This document shows positions 1-10,825 of a stretch of 64,000 nucleotides of DNA, piece by piece; position 1 is the stretch's first letter, and each line of letters begins with the position of its first letter. This DNA comes from Podospora comata (Eukaryota; Ascomycota; Sordariomycetes; Sordariales; Podosporaceae). Where the stretch lies: the NCBI GenBank assembly GCA_017354895.1, contig CP071493.1, positions 5,084,001 to 5,148,000 of the forward strand, written 5' to 3'. Under the pieces are notes generated by a model. The model did not search any database, was not told where the DNA came from, and saw nothing but the letters and a program-made list of their open reading frames with translations. The position numbers and the translations under genes are program-made.

Positions 1-2213
1 GGCTTAGTGGGGTCGACCCCGTTGTACTTGGCCGAGGAAAGGATTTGGCCAGACACAGTGTCAAGAAGGTAGACAGTGAGGGTCCAGGTCTTGTCGTCGA
101 TGGCGGCAACAACAATAGTGTTCGGGTTCAAGTACTTGTACTTGACTGTGCGGTCGCCAAGAACGCGGCCAATCGAAGCAACAGCATCGTGTGAGGGCCT
201 GGTAGCGGTGCTGACGACGCGCTGATTCTCAGGCAAGGAGAAGATCCAAGACGTAGATTCATGAGCGGTGGTACCATCAGGAATGAAGACGACACCCTTC
301 AGTTCGCCATCGGCACCACGAGTGACAACAGTCTGCTTTGGAGCCTTACCAACAGGGAGATCACCAATCTTGCCGTCTAGGCCAATGCGTAGGAGACGTG
401 GGCCAGAAGCGGTGTCAATGAGAGCAGTGCTCTGAGTTGTTGCTTCGGAGCTGGGCGCCTTAGCGCTAATAACTTGACCCGTCTCGGTCTTCAAGACCAC
501 AAAGTCATTGTGAGCACCGAGGATTGTGACCTCACCCGATGACTCGTTGACCAGGATTCCCTTGACATCCCACTTCTGGCCCTTGGAAATCTGGAATGCC
601 CTCTTTTGCCAGACAGCAGCGCCAGAGTTACCAATGTCAAGCCCGTAAACCATACCGCGTTTGGTGGCAAGAATGACCAGCTTGTGGAAGCCAAAGCTGT
701 CACGCGACAGCTTTCCAGCCGAAGAAGTGACATCGGTGCCGGCGATGCTGCTAATCAACCTCGCGGGCACATTGTTGAGGTAAGCAGGGAGGTACTGTAG
801 ATCGTTGATATGGCGCTTGACGCGATGAATATAAGCTTGAACCGGGTTGCTATGGGCCTCCTGTTCGAGAGACTTGGCCAGCTCTTCACTCTCAGGGATC
901 TCAGCAAAGGTAGCAGCAACGCCTCCAGAAAGGCCTTCAGGGCGAGTCCATCCGATCTCACCATTACGAACGAGAGCCCACTCGTCATCGGCAGTAAGGG
1001 CCGCAGACCGAACGGCATAGCTGCCATCAGCTCCAGCCTTCTTGATCACCTCAGATACTGCATGAATGGGAGCGACCTTGGAGTTGGTGTTCTTGAGGGG
1101 CCAGCGTCCAAGAACGCCGTGAGACTGGGATGAGACCAAAATCAACTCATCCTCAGTGATACGCGTGAAGTACACGTTGGCTGAGATCGAGCTAGTTGCA
1201 AAAGCGCCCTTGCCTGGAAGCAGAGGCAGATCATACGCCTTGGCGATATGTCCAGTCTTCAGGTCGATGTGGTAAACCTCGCCCTTGTTGCCAGTCGCAG
1301 TCTTGCTGTGCACCAAGAAATGCGGCTGCGACAGAACCAGATGAGGAGCATGAATCTCAACCTCAACAGTCCCCTCAACTAAAGGAAACTCCTGGCTCGT
1401 CTTCAAACCTAAAACGTTGACCCTCAAAGCCGTATGCTCAGCATCAGTCCAAGCCACAATCGGAGCCGCCGAGTTCGCGCCGACAAGCATGATATCTCCC
1501 TCGTCATTCAGGTTCGTCTTAGTCCCAATAACCAGCTCATCCAGCCTCTTCCCAGTAAGCGTATCCAGAGTCGTAACCTTGAGGCTGTACGCCCCCTTGG
1601 TCCCCTTCAAGAATACCACGAAAACCTTCTCGACATTCGTGCTGACTTGAAGCGGCACGTCCTTGGTCACCTCCCTGAACTCCCAAACCACATCCCCGTT
1701 AAGCGCATTCAACCGTCTCAACACTGTCTCCCCCTTCTCCTCCTCCTCAAAAAGCACCAGCACATCCTTCCTCTCCGCCTCCGTCATCTCCATCACCTCC
1801 AAATCCTTGACCTTCCCCGGAAACCTCGCCCAGAACGTATTCCTCCCCGTCACCGCATCCCAGGCATGCACCTCACCTCCATAAGCACTAGCCACCCATC
1901 CCTCACCCTCGCCCGCCCTGGCGAACCCATCTCCCACTGCCGTTTCATTGTTGTTATCCCCCGCCAGAAACTGCCTCCAGACAACCCCGCCAGTACCCGG
2001 GTTTACAGCCCCCAACACGCCCTCATCACTCAATGTGTAAAGCAAGCTTCCTTGCTCGTCTTTTCTGGGGCGGTGGAAAAAGGTTGTTTCCCTTTGCGGA
2101 AGGCCGAGGAGTTGGTAGTGGTAGTCAATATGGCCAACTTCATCTCTGAAGACGGCGCGGACGGCCGAAGGGAGGGCGAGCAGCCCTACTAAGAGGGTTG
2201 TCGCGGAGGGCAT
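1..2213 (-). CDS. EMC1: ER membrane protein complex subunit 1 (EMC1), 3' end cut off by window
   Basis: One uninterrupted frame runs on the minus strand from an ATG at 2213 to the left edge (about 737 codons, no stop), so the C-terminal quarter lies outside the window. The protein starts with a hydrophobic signal peptide (MPSATTLLVGLLALPSAVRA) followed by FRDEVGHIDYHYQLLG, the sequence expected just after the signal in EMC1. A long beta-propeller-like, PQQ-repeat-type lumenal region follows, with repeated segments such as HAWDAVTGRNTFWARFPGK and GLDIGNSGAAVWQKR. In this family EMC1 is the large lumenal and membrane-anchored subunit of the EMC, which inserts and stabilises membrane proteins in the ER. 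The C-terminal DUF1620 domain and membrane anchor are not visible here. No intron is needed. Identity is confident from the N-terminal motif and overall layout. Confidence 0.9.
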   Translation of the reverse strand, partial: MPSATTLLVGLLALPSAVRAVFRDEVGHIDYHYQLLGLPQRETTFFHRPRKDEQGSLLYTLSDEGVLGAVNPGTGGVVWRQFLAGDNNNETAVGDGFARAGEGEGWVASAYGGEVHAWDAVTGRNTFWARFPGKVKDLEVMEMTEAERKDVLVLFEEEEKGETVLRRLNALNGDVVWEFREVTKDVPLQVSTNVEKVFVVFLKGTKGAYSLKVTTLDTLTGKRLDELVIGTKTNLNDEGDIMLVGANSAAPIVAWTDAEHTALRVNVLGLKTSQEFPLVEGTVEVEIHAPHLVLSQPHFLVHSKTATGNKGEVYHIDLKTGHIAKAYDLPLLPGKGAFATSSISANVYFTRITEDELILVSSQSHGVLGRWPLKNTNSKVAPIHAVSEVIKKAGADGSYAVRSAALTADDEWALVRNGEIGWTRPEGLSGGVAATFAEIPESEELAKSLEQEAHSNPVQAYIHRVKRHINDLQYLPAYLNNVPARLISSIAGTDVTSSAGKLSRDSFGFHKLVILATKRGMVYGLDIGNSGAAVWQKRAFQISKGQKWDVKGILVNESSGEVTILGAHNDFVVLKTETGQVISAKAPSSEATTQSTALIDTASGPRLLRIGLDGKIGDLPVGKAPKQTVVTRGADGELKGVVFIPDGTTAHESTSWIFSLPENQRVVSTATRPSHDAVASIGRVLGDRTVKYKYLNPNTIVVAAIDDKTWTLTVYLLDTVSGQILSSAKYNGVDPTK

Positions 2214-3087
2214 GGCGAGCATGATAGCTCTCGCTTCGTAGTATCGTCGTATGTTGAGGTTCAAGCGCTCATCGATCGGGACGTAACAGGTGTGTGTCGT
2301 TGATGTTGGGCAACGGGCGCGCTAGTGGGCGCCGGGATTGGATCGTATCGATTGCAGTCAATGGGGTCGCTCTATCGGTGTTCCATCAGTTGAGAGTCGC
2401 AAACTGAGAACGGTATGCTTTCTATTTCTCTCGCTGTCGTGAGATTGCACCGCCTGGGTTGGTGTTGATGGTGGAAGCTGGCAAAGAGCTTGCAGAAGCT
2501 CGGAAACGATGGGAGCGGGTCACAACAAACTTCCCTGGGACGTTGACCTGGAGGTGACGTTGAAACAAGCCCTGCCTGTCCAGCCCCGTGGGTCCCCGCA
2601 ACCACCCCTGTCAAGAAGCACCACAGCTCAGAGCTCGTGCCATATGCCAAGACTTATCCTCGACATCAGATCTCAAACTTCACACCAACGAAAGACCCGC
2701 ACCATGATTAAAATACACTTAAGCCTGATTTAGCCAGCCCTCGACTCGAATCTGGGCTTATGGCTGAACAAGACTGCTGCTCTACAAACATGAGCAACAC
2801 CCCGTTACCTTATCCATGCCAACTTCCCCAGCAAACGACCTTTGTGAGCAACAAGTCAGCCAAGACGAATGTCCCTCAACGATTGGGTATATGCAAAGAA
2901 TGCGTCCTTAAAACTATCTTTCTTGGCCTATCAACGATCTTGAAAGCATATCAACTATCTTCGACAGCCGATAGCAGATGTTGAACATATATCCATTATC
3001 TTTGGAGACCTCCCTATTTTCAAAGGCCTATTCACTCTCTTCGAAGCTATATTAATTATCTTTAAAATCTTATTACCTCGGTATCTT
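2214..3087. other. Spacer between EMC1 and the LRR gene
   Basis: This spacer holds the EMC1 promoter side and the sequence 3' of the LRR gene. I see no supported coding gene; the short open frames have no recognisable protein features. The right part (2904-3087) is a degenerate 21-bp tandem repeat, listed separately. Confidence 0.6.
2904..3087. repeat. Degenerate 21-bp tandem repeat, copy cluster 1
   Basis: Successive diverged units of 21 bp can be laid out at 2904-2924, 2925-2945, 2946-2966, 2967-2987 and 2988-3008, then a short 16-bp unit at 3009-3024, then 3025-3045, 3046-3066 and 3067-3087. Several units share the pattern GGCCTATCAACTATCTTTGA with substitutions. The last unit ends exactly where the stop codon of the LRR gene begins. 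The same unit and period recur at 5213-5338, on the other side of that gene and in the same orientation. Confidence 0.6.
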
Positions 3088-4620
3088 CTAAGACCTCGAC
3101 TGACAGGCAGGCACACACTTCCACGAACATCCAACTTTCAAGAAGGGTATAAGCAACTCCCTGTCCAACTTCGTCGCTGCAGGAGCCTTGAACTCAACCC
3201 ACCTGGTCAGAGGAACGACCATCCCCCGGTTACACACCGAGCATGTGAGGCCACCTCTGCGGTGGGCCTCCGCGGCCTGATTGAGCACCTCCCGAACGTC
3301 CGGATAGCCTTCATCAACTTCCAACCAATAGTTCACTTCCTCTAGCTCAGGCTCCGGCAGCTGAGTAAGCGTTTTGAGCGCATACTCGAATAGCGACCTC
3401 GCACCCTTTGGGTTGAGGAGCCTGTTATCGTCCTGCTCCCTGTAGCTAACATCCTGGGGCATCTCGAGCTCGGTAGGATCCTCCACCTCCAATTCCAGTG
3501 AGCCAGTGCTCTCAGCCAAATCTCCGAACAACGGCAGACGAAATCTCGAGTAGATCCGACCATCGCTGCCCAAGAATTCCACTGGGGTCCGGATCAATGG
3601 GTTGGGACCGCATTTTGTTGTCGCGGCTTCGAACGAAACCTTCTCTGCCATCCACCAAGGATTTGATGCAGTATGAAGCATCACCAACTTCCCCTCATCG
3701 CCCATGAGCCGCAGAATCTCAGCCGGAAGATACCTGAGCTTGTTTTGCGCAAGGTTAAGTGTCTTCAGGTTCTTTAGCTTTCCAATACATGTTGGAATCT
3801 CCGTCAAGTCGTTGTTTCGGAGAGTGAGGAACGTAAGAGGTTCGATATTCACCAGAGATGAGGGAAAGTCTTTAAGGCTGTTGTTGTACAGATATATCTT
3901 GATGTCTGGGTCAGCTTGACGGAATGACACGCCCTTCACAACCACGGGAATCGGCTCGATATCGGCAATTGGTGCAATAGTCTCCGTCGAGATAGAGTTC
4001 AGGCCAAGGTCACTAAAATTTTGTCAGTCAAAATCCACAGCCAGGCGACTCATTGGATGGTATCATGGGTACCTCAAATCAACCTCCTGGGTGCCGTTCT
4101 CCACACATCTTTTGATCCTCTCCCGTGCAACTGCCTCAGCTTCGGACAACTGTGGTTGAGATCGAGGCGATATTTTCAGCTGTGCCGGCGACGCGAAGAA
4201 CTTTGGTGTGTATGGGGTCGGGACGTCGCCCTCTGTATCAGTAGAGTCCGGTCCACCCATGAAAATACCGCTGTCGAGCTTCCTGAACTCGCGCTTTTGC
4301 TGTCTCGCCCCAGCCTTTCGCCGAAGAGGGCGGCAGACGATGGGCGATGAGCGGACAAAGGGCGACGACGAGTGATCACCCATTGCCGAGTCGGAAGACA
4401 GAGCAGCATGCTGCTCATACCATGTCCCTACATACCGCCGCTTGTGTCGGCGGGCGCTTTCGTATGCCTCGAGTGCAGGGTCGTCATCGCTGGAAAAGAC
4501 GGCTGGATCGCTCGAGGTTGAGACACTGGGTGGAGGCGCGTTGGCTTGCGCCCACGCTCGCTTGCTCGCCCCATTGAATGGAGTTTTTGGCAGCGTTGGT
4601 AAGACCTGCTCGTCCGCCAT
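3088..4620 (-). CDS. Leucine-rich-repeat protein with C-terminal cysteine motif
   Basis: Two exons on the minus strand, 4620-4073 and 4012-3088, with a 60-nt intron (donor GTACCC, acceptor TTTTAG). They join in frame as ...EVDLSDLGLNSIS... to give 490 aa. The N-terminal half (about 1-180) is low in structure, rich in Ser, Pro and Arg, with an acidic patch (FSSDDDPALEAYE). LRR units follow at about residues 178-270; the clearest are LTFLTLRNNDLTEIPTCIGK and LKNLKTLNLAQNKLRYLPAE, of the short plant/SDS22-like type. The C-terminus has CSVC, then a C-x3-C pair (CKCVPAC region) that could bind zinc. LRR proteins serve as protein-binding scaffolds; no specific partner can be named. The gene is flanked on both sides by a 21-bp repeat. 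I do not recognise a named orthologue. Confidence 0.75.
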
Positions 4621-5887
4621 GGCTCACCGGGGTTACCTCTAGGTCGGCAAAAGGAAAGGAAACAATGGGGCTGCGGCGACGCGACTGGCGATAAGCTTAG
4701 AGCTGTGAGCAACCCCGCATACGGCAAAAGAATGATGTCAAGTACTCTACTCAAAAAGAGATGAACGCGGAAAATATGTGGAGTTTCTTTGATGGCCTGA
4801 GGAGCGAGAAAAGAGGTTCTCGATATCAGGGAATTGCCTGGGTAGAAATGGTTTTTTTTTTGAAAAGGAAAAGGGGAATCGCAGAATCGCGTATTCTGAA
4901 AAGTCAACAGCAGGTGGCCCTGTCGCGAGTTCGCGCTCTCCTAGAAAGGAGCACAACCCCACAACTGGCGTCATGCACTTATTTTTTAGTGCAGTCTAGG
5001 GCCGCATATGGGACCGTGCACTGAAACATTGTCACCGCTGGGTCCGGGCCCGGGCTGTCAAAGAGCCCCCACGATCCCGAGGACTTGGTTCGGTCTCTCG
5101 CCTCCATCTTACAGACCTGGCATGCAGTGTTATCTACTGTCCGCACCCAGAATAATTGGTGCTGCAAGTCAGGAATACGTGTGACGACTATCACTTTACA
5201 CCCTTCTAAGTAGGAAATTTTGCCGCTCTTTAAGGCCTATTGACTATCTTTTGAGGCCTACTAACCACCTTTCGAGGCCTACTGGCAGACTTTGAGAGAG
5301 TCATGCCTGTCTTTGAGACGTGGTTCAGCAATATGGTCGGGCTAACTTACTTTGCAGTGCCAGTATGTTTGCCCAAGGGTGTGGCTGGCTACGTCAGGTG
5401 GGGGGGAATACACCACGCGATGATTCGGAAGACCTTGCAAAGAATTACAAGCGAGGATGTGTCTTTCGCTGTCTAGGTCTGATATCAGTCCTATAGTAAT
5501 TCTTCCGTTACAGGATCAATCACATTCTCAACCTACAACTCCCTTCACCGCCTCATCGCTCACATCACTTCCATAAAAATAAAAAGCTCAACATGGCACA
5601 TGCCTCAATCATTGACTGCAAGGTACCTGCCTGATCTCGCCGATGCACATCCTCACTACATAATCACCCCTCCTCATCACAAGCTCGCTCACATTCTTCC
5701 ATATACATCGCTCATTCATCATTCACAAAATCATCATTCGCTAACGCCCGCTAAAAGACTACCGCGCAAGCCCACAAAACCACCCCCATTCCATCCCTCT
5801 TCATCTCCCTTACACTCCCTTAGCCCTCTCTCTCACCCCCTCCCCCTTCCCTCATGCCCAAACTGGAACTACCTGCCACCAAACTCC
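4621..5887. other. Spacer between the LRR gene and the GRF-finger gene
   Basis: This is the promoter side of the LRR gene and the 3' side of the GRF gene. It contains a 12-T run near 4850, repeat cluster 2 (5213-5338) and a strongly C- and T-rich stretch at about 5640-5880 that probably lies in the GRF 3' untranslated region. I see no supported gene. The long plus-strand frame starting at 5600 is antisense to the GRF gene. Confidence 0.5.
5213..5338. repeat. Degenerate 21-bp tandem repeat, copy cluster 2
   Basis: Units of exactly 21 bp lie at 5213-5233 (weak), 5234-5254, 5255-5275, 5276-5296, 5297-5317 and 5318-5338 (weak). Three consecutive units start with GGCCTA and end in a TTTGA-like block. 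Sequence and phase match the cluster at 2904-3087. The two clusters sit about 2.1 kb apart, on either side of the LRR gene and in the same orientation. Confidence 0.6.
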
Positions 5888-7944
5888 TCACCTCTTCCCA
5901 CCAAAAGACTGCCCTTCAGTCTGCTCCGCCAGTGCCATAAAGTCGTTGTCATCCAAGTCAGAATCGTCAAACTCATCTCTCTTCTGGCGTTTGGCAGGGG
6001 GTTTGTCATCCTTGGTACCGGCATTGTTGTTCAGAAACTGACTGTTGGTCAGCCTGTGGGCTTCCCAGATGTCCCAGGGGTTCGTGGGAGCATCGCTGTC
6101 GGTGTTGCACACTGGGTTCAACGTCGGTTTCACCACCGAAGTACTGGGAGGGTGGGCGAACTGGTTGGTCGGTTGGTAATTCGCCTGAGTACTGGGGTCG
6201 TTGTTAGGTTGATTGTTCGAGGGGCGGTTGAACTGGTTCCGAACAGGTGTGGCATTGTAGCTGTTGAACGGGTTATTCCCGTGGTAGCTCGTCCGGTAGG
6301 TGAACTGGCTGGTTGGCGTGGTGTTTACCTGCCCCTTGGGTTGTGTTTTGCTGTTGGGCACGGGTGTATCAAGTTGGTCGGCGAGCTCGATCATGGCGTC
6401 CTTAAGGCCAGTATCGATGTCAAATTCCTCCTTCTCATCATCCTCTCTCCCTCGCTTCTGGGGAAGCGTGGGTGGCAAGACGAAAGTCTTGTTAGGCCGG
6501 TTACTGGTGGGTGTAACCATGCCGGAAGAAAAAGGCTGCTGCCCTGCCATACCCAGTGACTTGGTCGGTGTGTTGAAACGACCGGAAGTATTCGAAGTCG
6601 GCGCAGGTTTTCCAGGGACAGAAAAAGGCGAGTGCCCTAGTGAATTAGGGCTCTTCGCCGGGGTGACCAACGTGCTGTGATGACCACTAGGAATGATGAG
6701 ACCACTTTTTGAAGAAGTTGAGACGGCTGTTATCGGCGCCTGCATGCCCTCGAGATTTTGCGGCGAGGCGGATTGGAACAGCCTCGTCCGAGCAGGGTAA
6801 ACGTTCGCGGGCGCTGGATAACACGCGCTCACGGAGCCAAACTTCGTCTCATCGTTCTCGTCCTCTTCGTCGAGAGTCAGGTCGATTGTGACCTTGACCT
6901 TTCCTTTAGAGGAGGCCTTGGCAGTCGTATGCTCCATACTATCGCCAGTTTTGATTCCGCTCAAGTCTTCTGCCGTGTGTTTATGGATCGACTTGGATGT
7001 CCCTCTCGTCTGCTTTCGGGTCTCGGGAATAACAGGCTGTTGAGCCTCGATGTGGTTGGGAATGGTGGCCGGATTGTTGTTGTTGCTGGCTTCGTCTTTA
7101 CTGTTGCCAGCCTCGCCATTCATATCACCGGAATTCTGATCCATCTTGATGCCATTGTCTTGCTTCGAGGGACCGGCCTCAACTGTTTCGATATTCCCTT
7201 TTACCGCTTCCACAGCCTTTCCTTTGATAACCGGCCATATATAGTTACACCCGTCCTCTTCGCCTCGTCTCGAGCACTCTGCGTACTTCTCGGTGTACTC
7301 GAAAGGGTTCTTAACCCTCTCAACCAGCTGGCCGATATGGCACTCAGGACATGGCCCCTTGCCCAGTTCGTTTTGTTTCTGCGCCCAAAGAATCTGAGGA
7401 TCTTCGTTGAAGGCTTCGTAATGTCTGCAAGGAGGACGAGCGGTATATCTAGAACAGCTCAGGCGCCAGAGTCCTGGTTGAAAGGTTGTCGTTCAGCTTG
7501 GGACTTGTTGTGTTGTGGAGGAAACGGACTCACCGGCATCAGGGCCTGCTCCTTCTGGGTTGTTTCTCTTTCGTTCCAGAATTCCAATTTTGCATGTTGG
7601 GCAAGGACCATATCTAAGCTTACGGCCTTTTGTGGTGCTGGAACGACTGGACTTGGGATTACTACCCTTTGCCTTGGTCACACGGCCACCGACTGTTGTC
7701 TGCTTCCGCGGAGCTAGAATGAATGTCAGTCTCACTTTATTCACTAAGAGCATGATAAGGTGAAAAGATTGGCTTGCCCACTTTCTGGCAGCCGAGGAGT
7801 CATTATCACCGTTGGATCTTTGTTGATACAATCTTTCGAGGTGGGACGAGGAAGTGACAGTCTCGCGCTGTTCGGACGTAAAGTTGAGAGTTGCGATTGG
7901 CGTTGGATGGAGACGAGAAAACTCTGATCCGCTGTATCGTTCAA
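5888..7944 (-). CDS. Twin GRF-type zinc finger protein
   Basis: Three exons on the minus strand: 7944-7782, 7713-7534 and 7473-5888. The introns are 68 nt (GTGGGC...TTCTAG) and 60 nt (GTGAGT...AACCAG). The total of 1929 nt gives 642 aa. Splicing the second intron completes a first GRF finger (GPCPTCKIGIL ... CSRYTARPPC) that is broken in the genomic frame. A second finger follows at once (GPCPECHIGQL ... CSRRGEEDGCNYIW). Both have CPxC plus C-x8-C spacing. The remaining ~450 residues are disordered, rich in Asn, Thr, Pro and Gln, and end in an acidic tail (DDSDLDDNDFMALAEQ). GRF fingers bind single-stranded DNA in APE2 and topoisomerase 3, so a nuclear DNA-linked role is likely but inferred. 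The start is uncertain: an ATG at 7957 is in another frame that does not fit the first splice, and an internal Met (MTPRLPE) is also possible. Confidence 0.75.
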
Positions 7945-8905
7945 TCTTGTTGTCCATGCTCTCTTCTCACCGTCCTCTCGCCGTCTTGCCGGTCAAGTAA
8001 CAAATTCAGAGAAAGAAGCGGGTCTTGATGTTGTCGCCGAGACCAAATTCATCTCTCTAACAGCGGGCTAGTATGTGCCTGATTGAACCACTCCTTCCAC
8101 AATCGTGCTTTGACGAATTACTGAGTTGTTCGAAATACCGGTATGTTGCCAGGGCCACGCGGGGTCAAAATGAATAAGTTGAAAGAGAAAACTGATGTAC
8201 TACAATAGATGACAGTCAATCACATTGTCACATTATAATCAACGGTCAGGGTGAAAAGTGAATAAGAGAGAATGCCTGAACATCCTGAGATGCAGCGAAA
8301 TGCTTCCACATCGTCATGTAACTTCTGAAGAAGGTGCACCCCACCCCAGCCTCTCTCTATCTCGAGAAGCCGCTGTGGCTTGAATGGCAGCTGCATGTCT
8401 ATCTACCTTGCTAGTTGTTTCAAGAGCCTATCATATCCTTAAGAGGATCAATAGTGTTAAGCTGCTCCGCATACCGTGGACAAACAAGGCCTTCGAAAAA
8501 TGGTTACCTAGTCAAGAGCACCAAAAAGTCGACAAGTCGAAAATAACAATCAAAAGGTATGTTCACTATCCTTCAGACCCTTGATATTTTATCGCAATCT
8601 CCATTTTCCTGTCTGCGAGTTGCTTTGCAACCCCTCATCCCAACTCGACAAGCAAACCCCTGCATATACATATTCTAGTGTACCTGACCTACCCACCTTA
8701 ATCCCAAGTACAACTTTCTGTAATCATTGGTCCCTCTACAACACCACATCTCACGACCTTTTGCGCAACCACTCTGGCTATGACTATATATGCCACAAGA
8801 ACCATGCCGATAATGTGTATTGGGTTAGGACTCTCTATCGTACCCGCTACGCTAACCACTGCAGGCTCTTGGACTTTTCCGCATCTTTTTCTCCATGCTA
8901 TCCAT
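7945..8905. other. Spacer between the GRF gene and AspRS
   Basis: This holds the GRF gene promoter and the AspRS 3' untranslated region. I see no conserved coding sequence. A weakly 21-bp-periodic stretch near 8424-8500 (containing AGCCTATCATATCCTTAAGA) faintly resembles the repeats around the LRR gene, but the match is too poor to call. Confidence 0.45.
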
Positions 8906-10825
8906 TCAAGGCAACAATCTCTTGGGGGTGCGTGGGTAGTAGGCGGCAAGGTGAACACTGGGAAGGTTGAGATACCACGCAACAACACGATCAAGACCAA
9001 CTACAGCCGACACGTTAGCAGCCATACCAACAAACATGCTTACCGCCAAAGCAAGCGTAACCGGAGTCAGGAAACTTACTGCCTCCACCAGCGTGGGGTG
9101 GCGCTCCGACTTGACGGAACAGGTCAACGTATTCGCGAATGCCCGGGCTCTTAGGGTCGACACCCTTGGTGCGAAGGCGAGCTTCAAGCTCCACAGGATC
9201 GTGGATACGCTGACCACCGGACAGAATCTCTTGCCCTCTCATGAACATGTCGTAAGCTAATGTGACCTTGGGATTAGTGGGATCCTCCCTAGCGTAGAAG
9301 GGGCGGGCATCAGATGGGAACTTGTCCAACACATAGAAGTCGGTGTTGTACTTCTTCTTGATGAGAGCACCCAGAGCCTTCTCTTGGGGTGTGCTCATAT
9401 CCTCGAAGTCGCTGACATTTCTGAATTCCTCTGGGCCTTCTTCTCTCAAGAGCTTTTGGCCCTCAGCAAAAGTCAAGCGGACCTCCTTGCCCTCCTCGGG
9501 TAAGAGAAACTCCTCCGAGGGATATACCGACCGTACGAGAGCGATCTCATCTGCGCAAGTCTTCTTGATGGTGCGGAAGATGTGAAGGAGTACACCCTCA
9601 AGCATGTGCAAAGCTTCCTGGTAATCAGTCACCTCCATTTCCAAATCGAGACCTGTGAACTCGGTCATGTGTCTGGGTGTGTTGCTGTTCTCGGCTCTGA
9701 ACACGGGCCCAACACAGAAGACACGCTTTCTTCCCGCAAGAACTTCGATCTGCTTGTAAAACTGTGGTGACTGGGCAAGGAAAGCCTCTTTCTCGAAATA
9801 AGGCAGGCGGAACACATTGGCACCACCTTCGGAGGCGGCAGCAATGAGGCAGGGAGGCTCAAACTCCTTGAAACCGTGCTCGCGCAGGTAAGAACGGAAC
9901 AGGTGCTTCACCTCAACGCGGATGTCAGCAATGGCCTGCTGGACATAAGAGCGCTTGTGCATGACAATGTTGTCCAAATGCGTAAGCATCGAGGCGGCCG
10001 GAGGACCGGAGACCTCGCCAGAAATGCTCAGCTTCTCAACACCCTCCACAGGCGCTTCCGCGGGAGCCTCTTCATCGCTGAAGTTTGTGACAGCCTTGTT
10101 GGCTGTCGAGAGGGTCATGCCCAACATGGCGGGAGCAGAGGAAATGACAAAAAGCTTGGTCAAGTGGAGCTCGTAGTTGGAGACACGGCAGCTCTTGACG
10201 GGCTCAAGAGGCTTCTCGACTGTGGCTTCAACAACCACGAAGGACTCAGGGTTAACTGATCCGATAAACTTGACCATTTGACGGCTCACTGAACCATCAG
10301 CGTTCGCCGCAACCACGCCCTGGATCGCCCAGTTGCCGGTTTCTCTCAGCTCAACAAAGGCCTGTGGTCTCGTCAGTATATCGTAATATCAAGAAGATAG
10401 AGAAACAAACCATCTTGGCGCCTTGCATTCTCGCATTCTGGAGAAAAGCTCTAAGTTTGACCTTCTTGCCGAGATGCTCATCGTTGAGCGTCTTAAGACT
10501 GATCTCGGTGGCATCCTCGGACAGCTTGGTCTCATGAGTCTCTTGGCCATAATTGCCCGTGGCATGGTCCTCAGCAGCAGCAGCGTTGGCCTGAGCAGTA
10601 GCAGCAGCTCTCTCAGCGGCCCGCTTGGCTTTCTCGGCCTCTATACAACAGTGTTAGATTAATATATCTTTGTATATATGGAGAGTTGATCGGTGTGTGA
10701 TAATCCATACCTTTCTTAGCCTTGGCCTCAGCCTTCTTCAGGGCCTTCTTGGAGGGGCCAGCATCCTCACCAGCAACCTCTGGGGTCTCAGCAGGAGGGG
10801 CGGGATTTGGCGTGGGTTCGGCCAT
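8906..10825 (-). CDS. DPS1: Aspartyl-tRNA synthetase, cytosolic
   Basis: Four exons on the minus strand: 10825-10711, 10640-10411, 10361-9080 and 9000-8906. They total 1722 nt and give 573 aa. The introns have GTATGG...TATAG, GTTTGT...CACAG and GTAAGT...TGTAG ends; the last has a GCTAAC branch point. The enzyme charges tRNA-Asp with aspartate in the cytosol. The N-terminus is a Lys/Ala-rich extension ([13 protein letters not shown]) like the RNA-binding extension of yeast Dps1. An OB-fold anticodon domain follows ([20 protein letters not shown]). The class II core has [20 protein letters not shown] (motif 2) and [20 protein letters not shown] (motif 3). Motif 3 is completed only by splicing the last intron. 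The length matches eukaryotic cytosolic enzymes. It shares a 426-bp divergent promoter with the Gemin2-like gene. Confidence 0.95.

Noticed and set aside
1434-2192. Plus-strand frame of 252 codons opposite EMC1
   Set aside because: EMC1 is clear on the minus strand, and the antisense translation is biased (rich in His, Pro and Arg) without motifs.
2730-2760. T-loop-like CGACTCGAATC suggesting a tRNA
   Set aside because: No acceptor stem, D-arm or anticodon arm could be fitted around it.
5600-6559. Plus-strand frame of 319 codons antisense to the GRF gene
   Set aside because: It lies opposite a disordered, biased coding sequence and a C-rich 3' region, and its translation shows no family or fold features.
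6758-7717. Second 319-codon plus-strand frame antisense to the GRF gene
   Set aside because: It covers both GRF fingers on the opposite strand; the minus-strand protein with paired zinc fingers explains the sequence.
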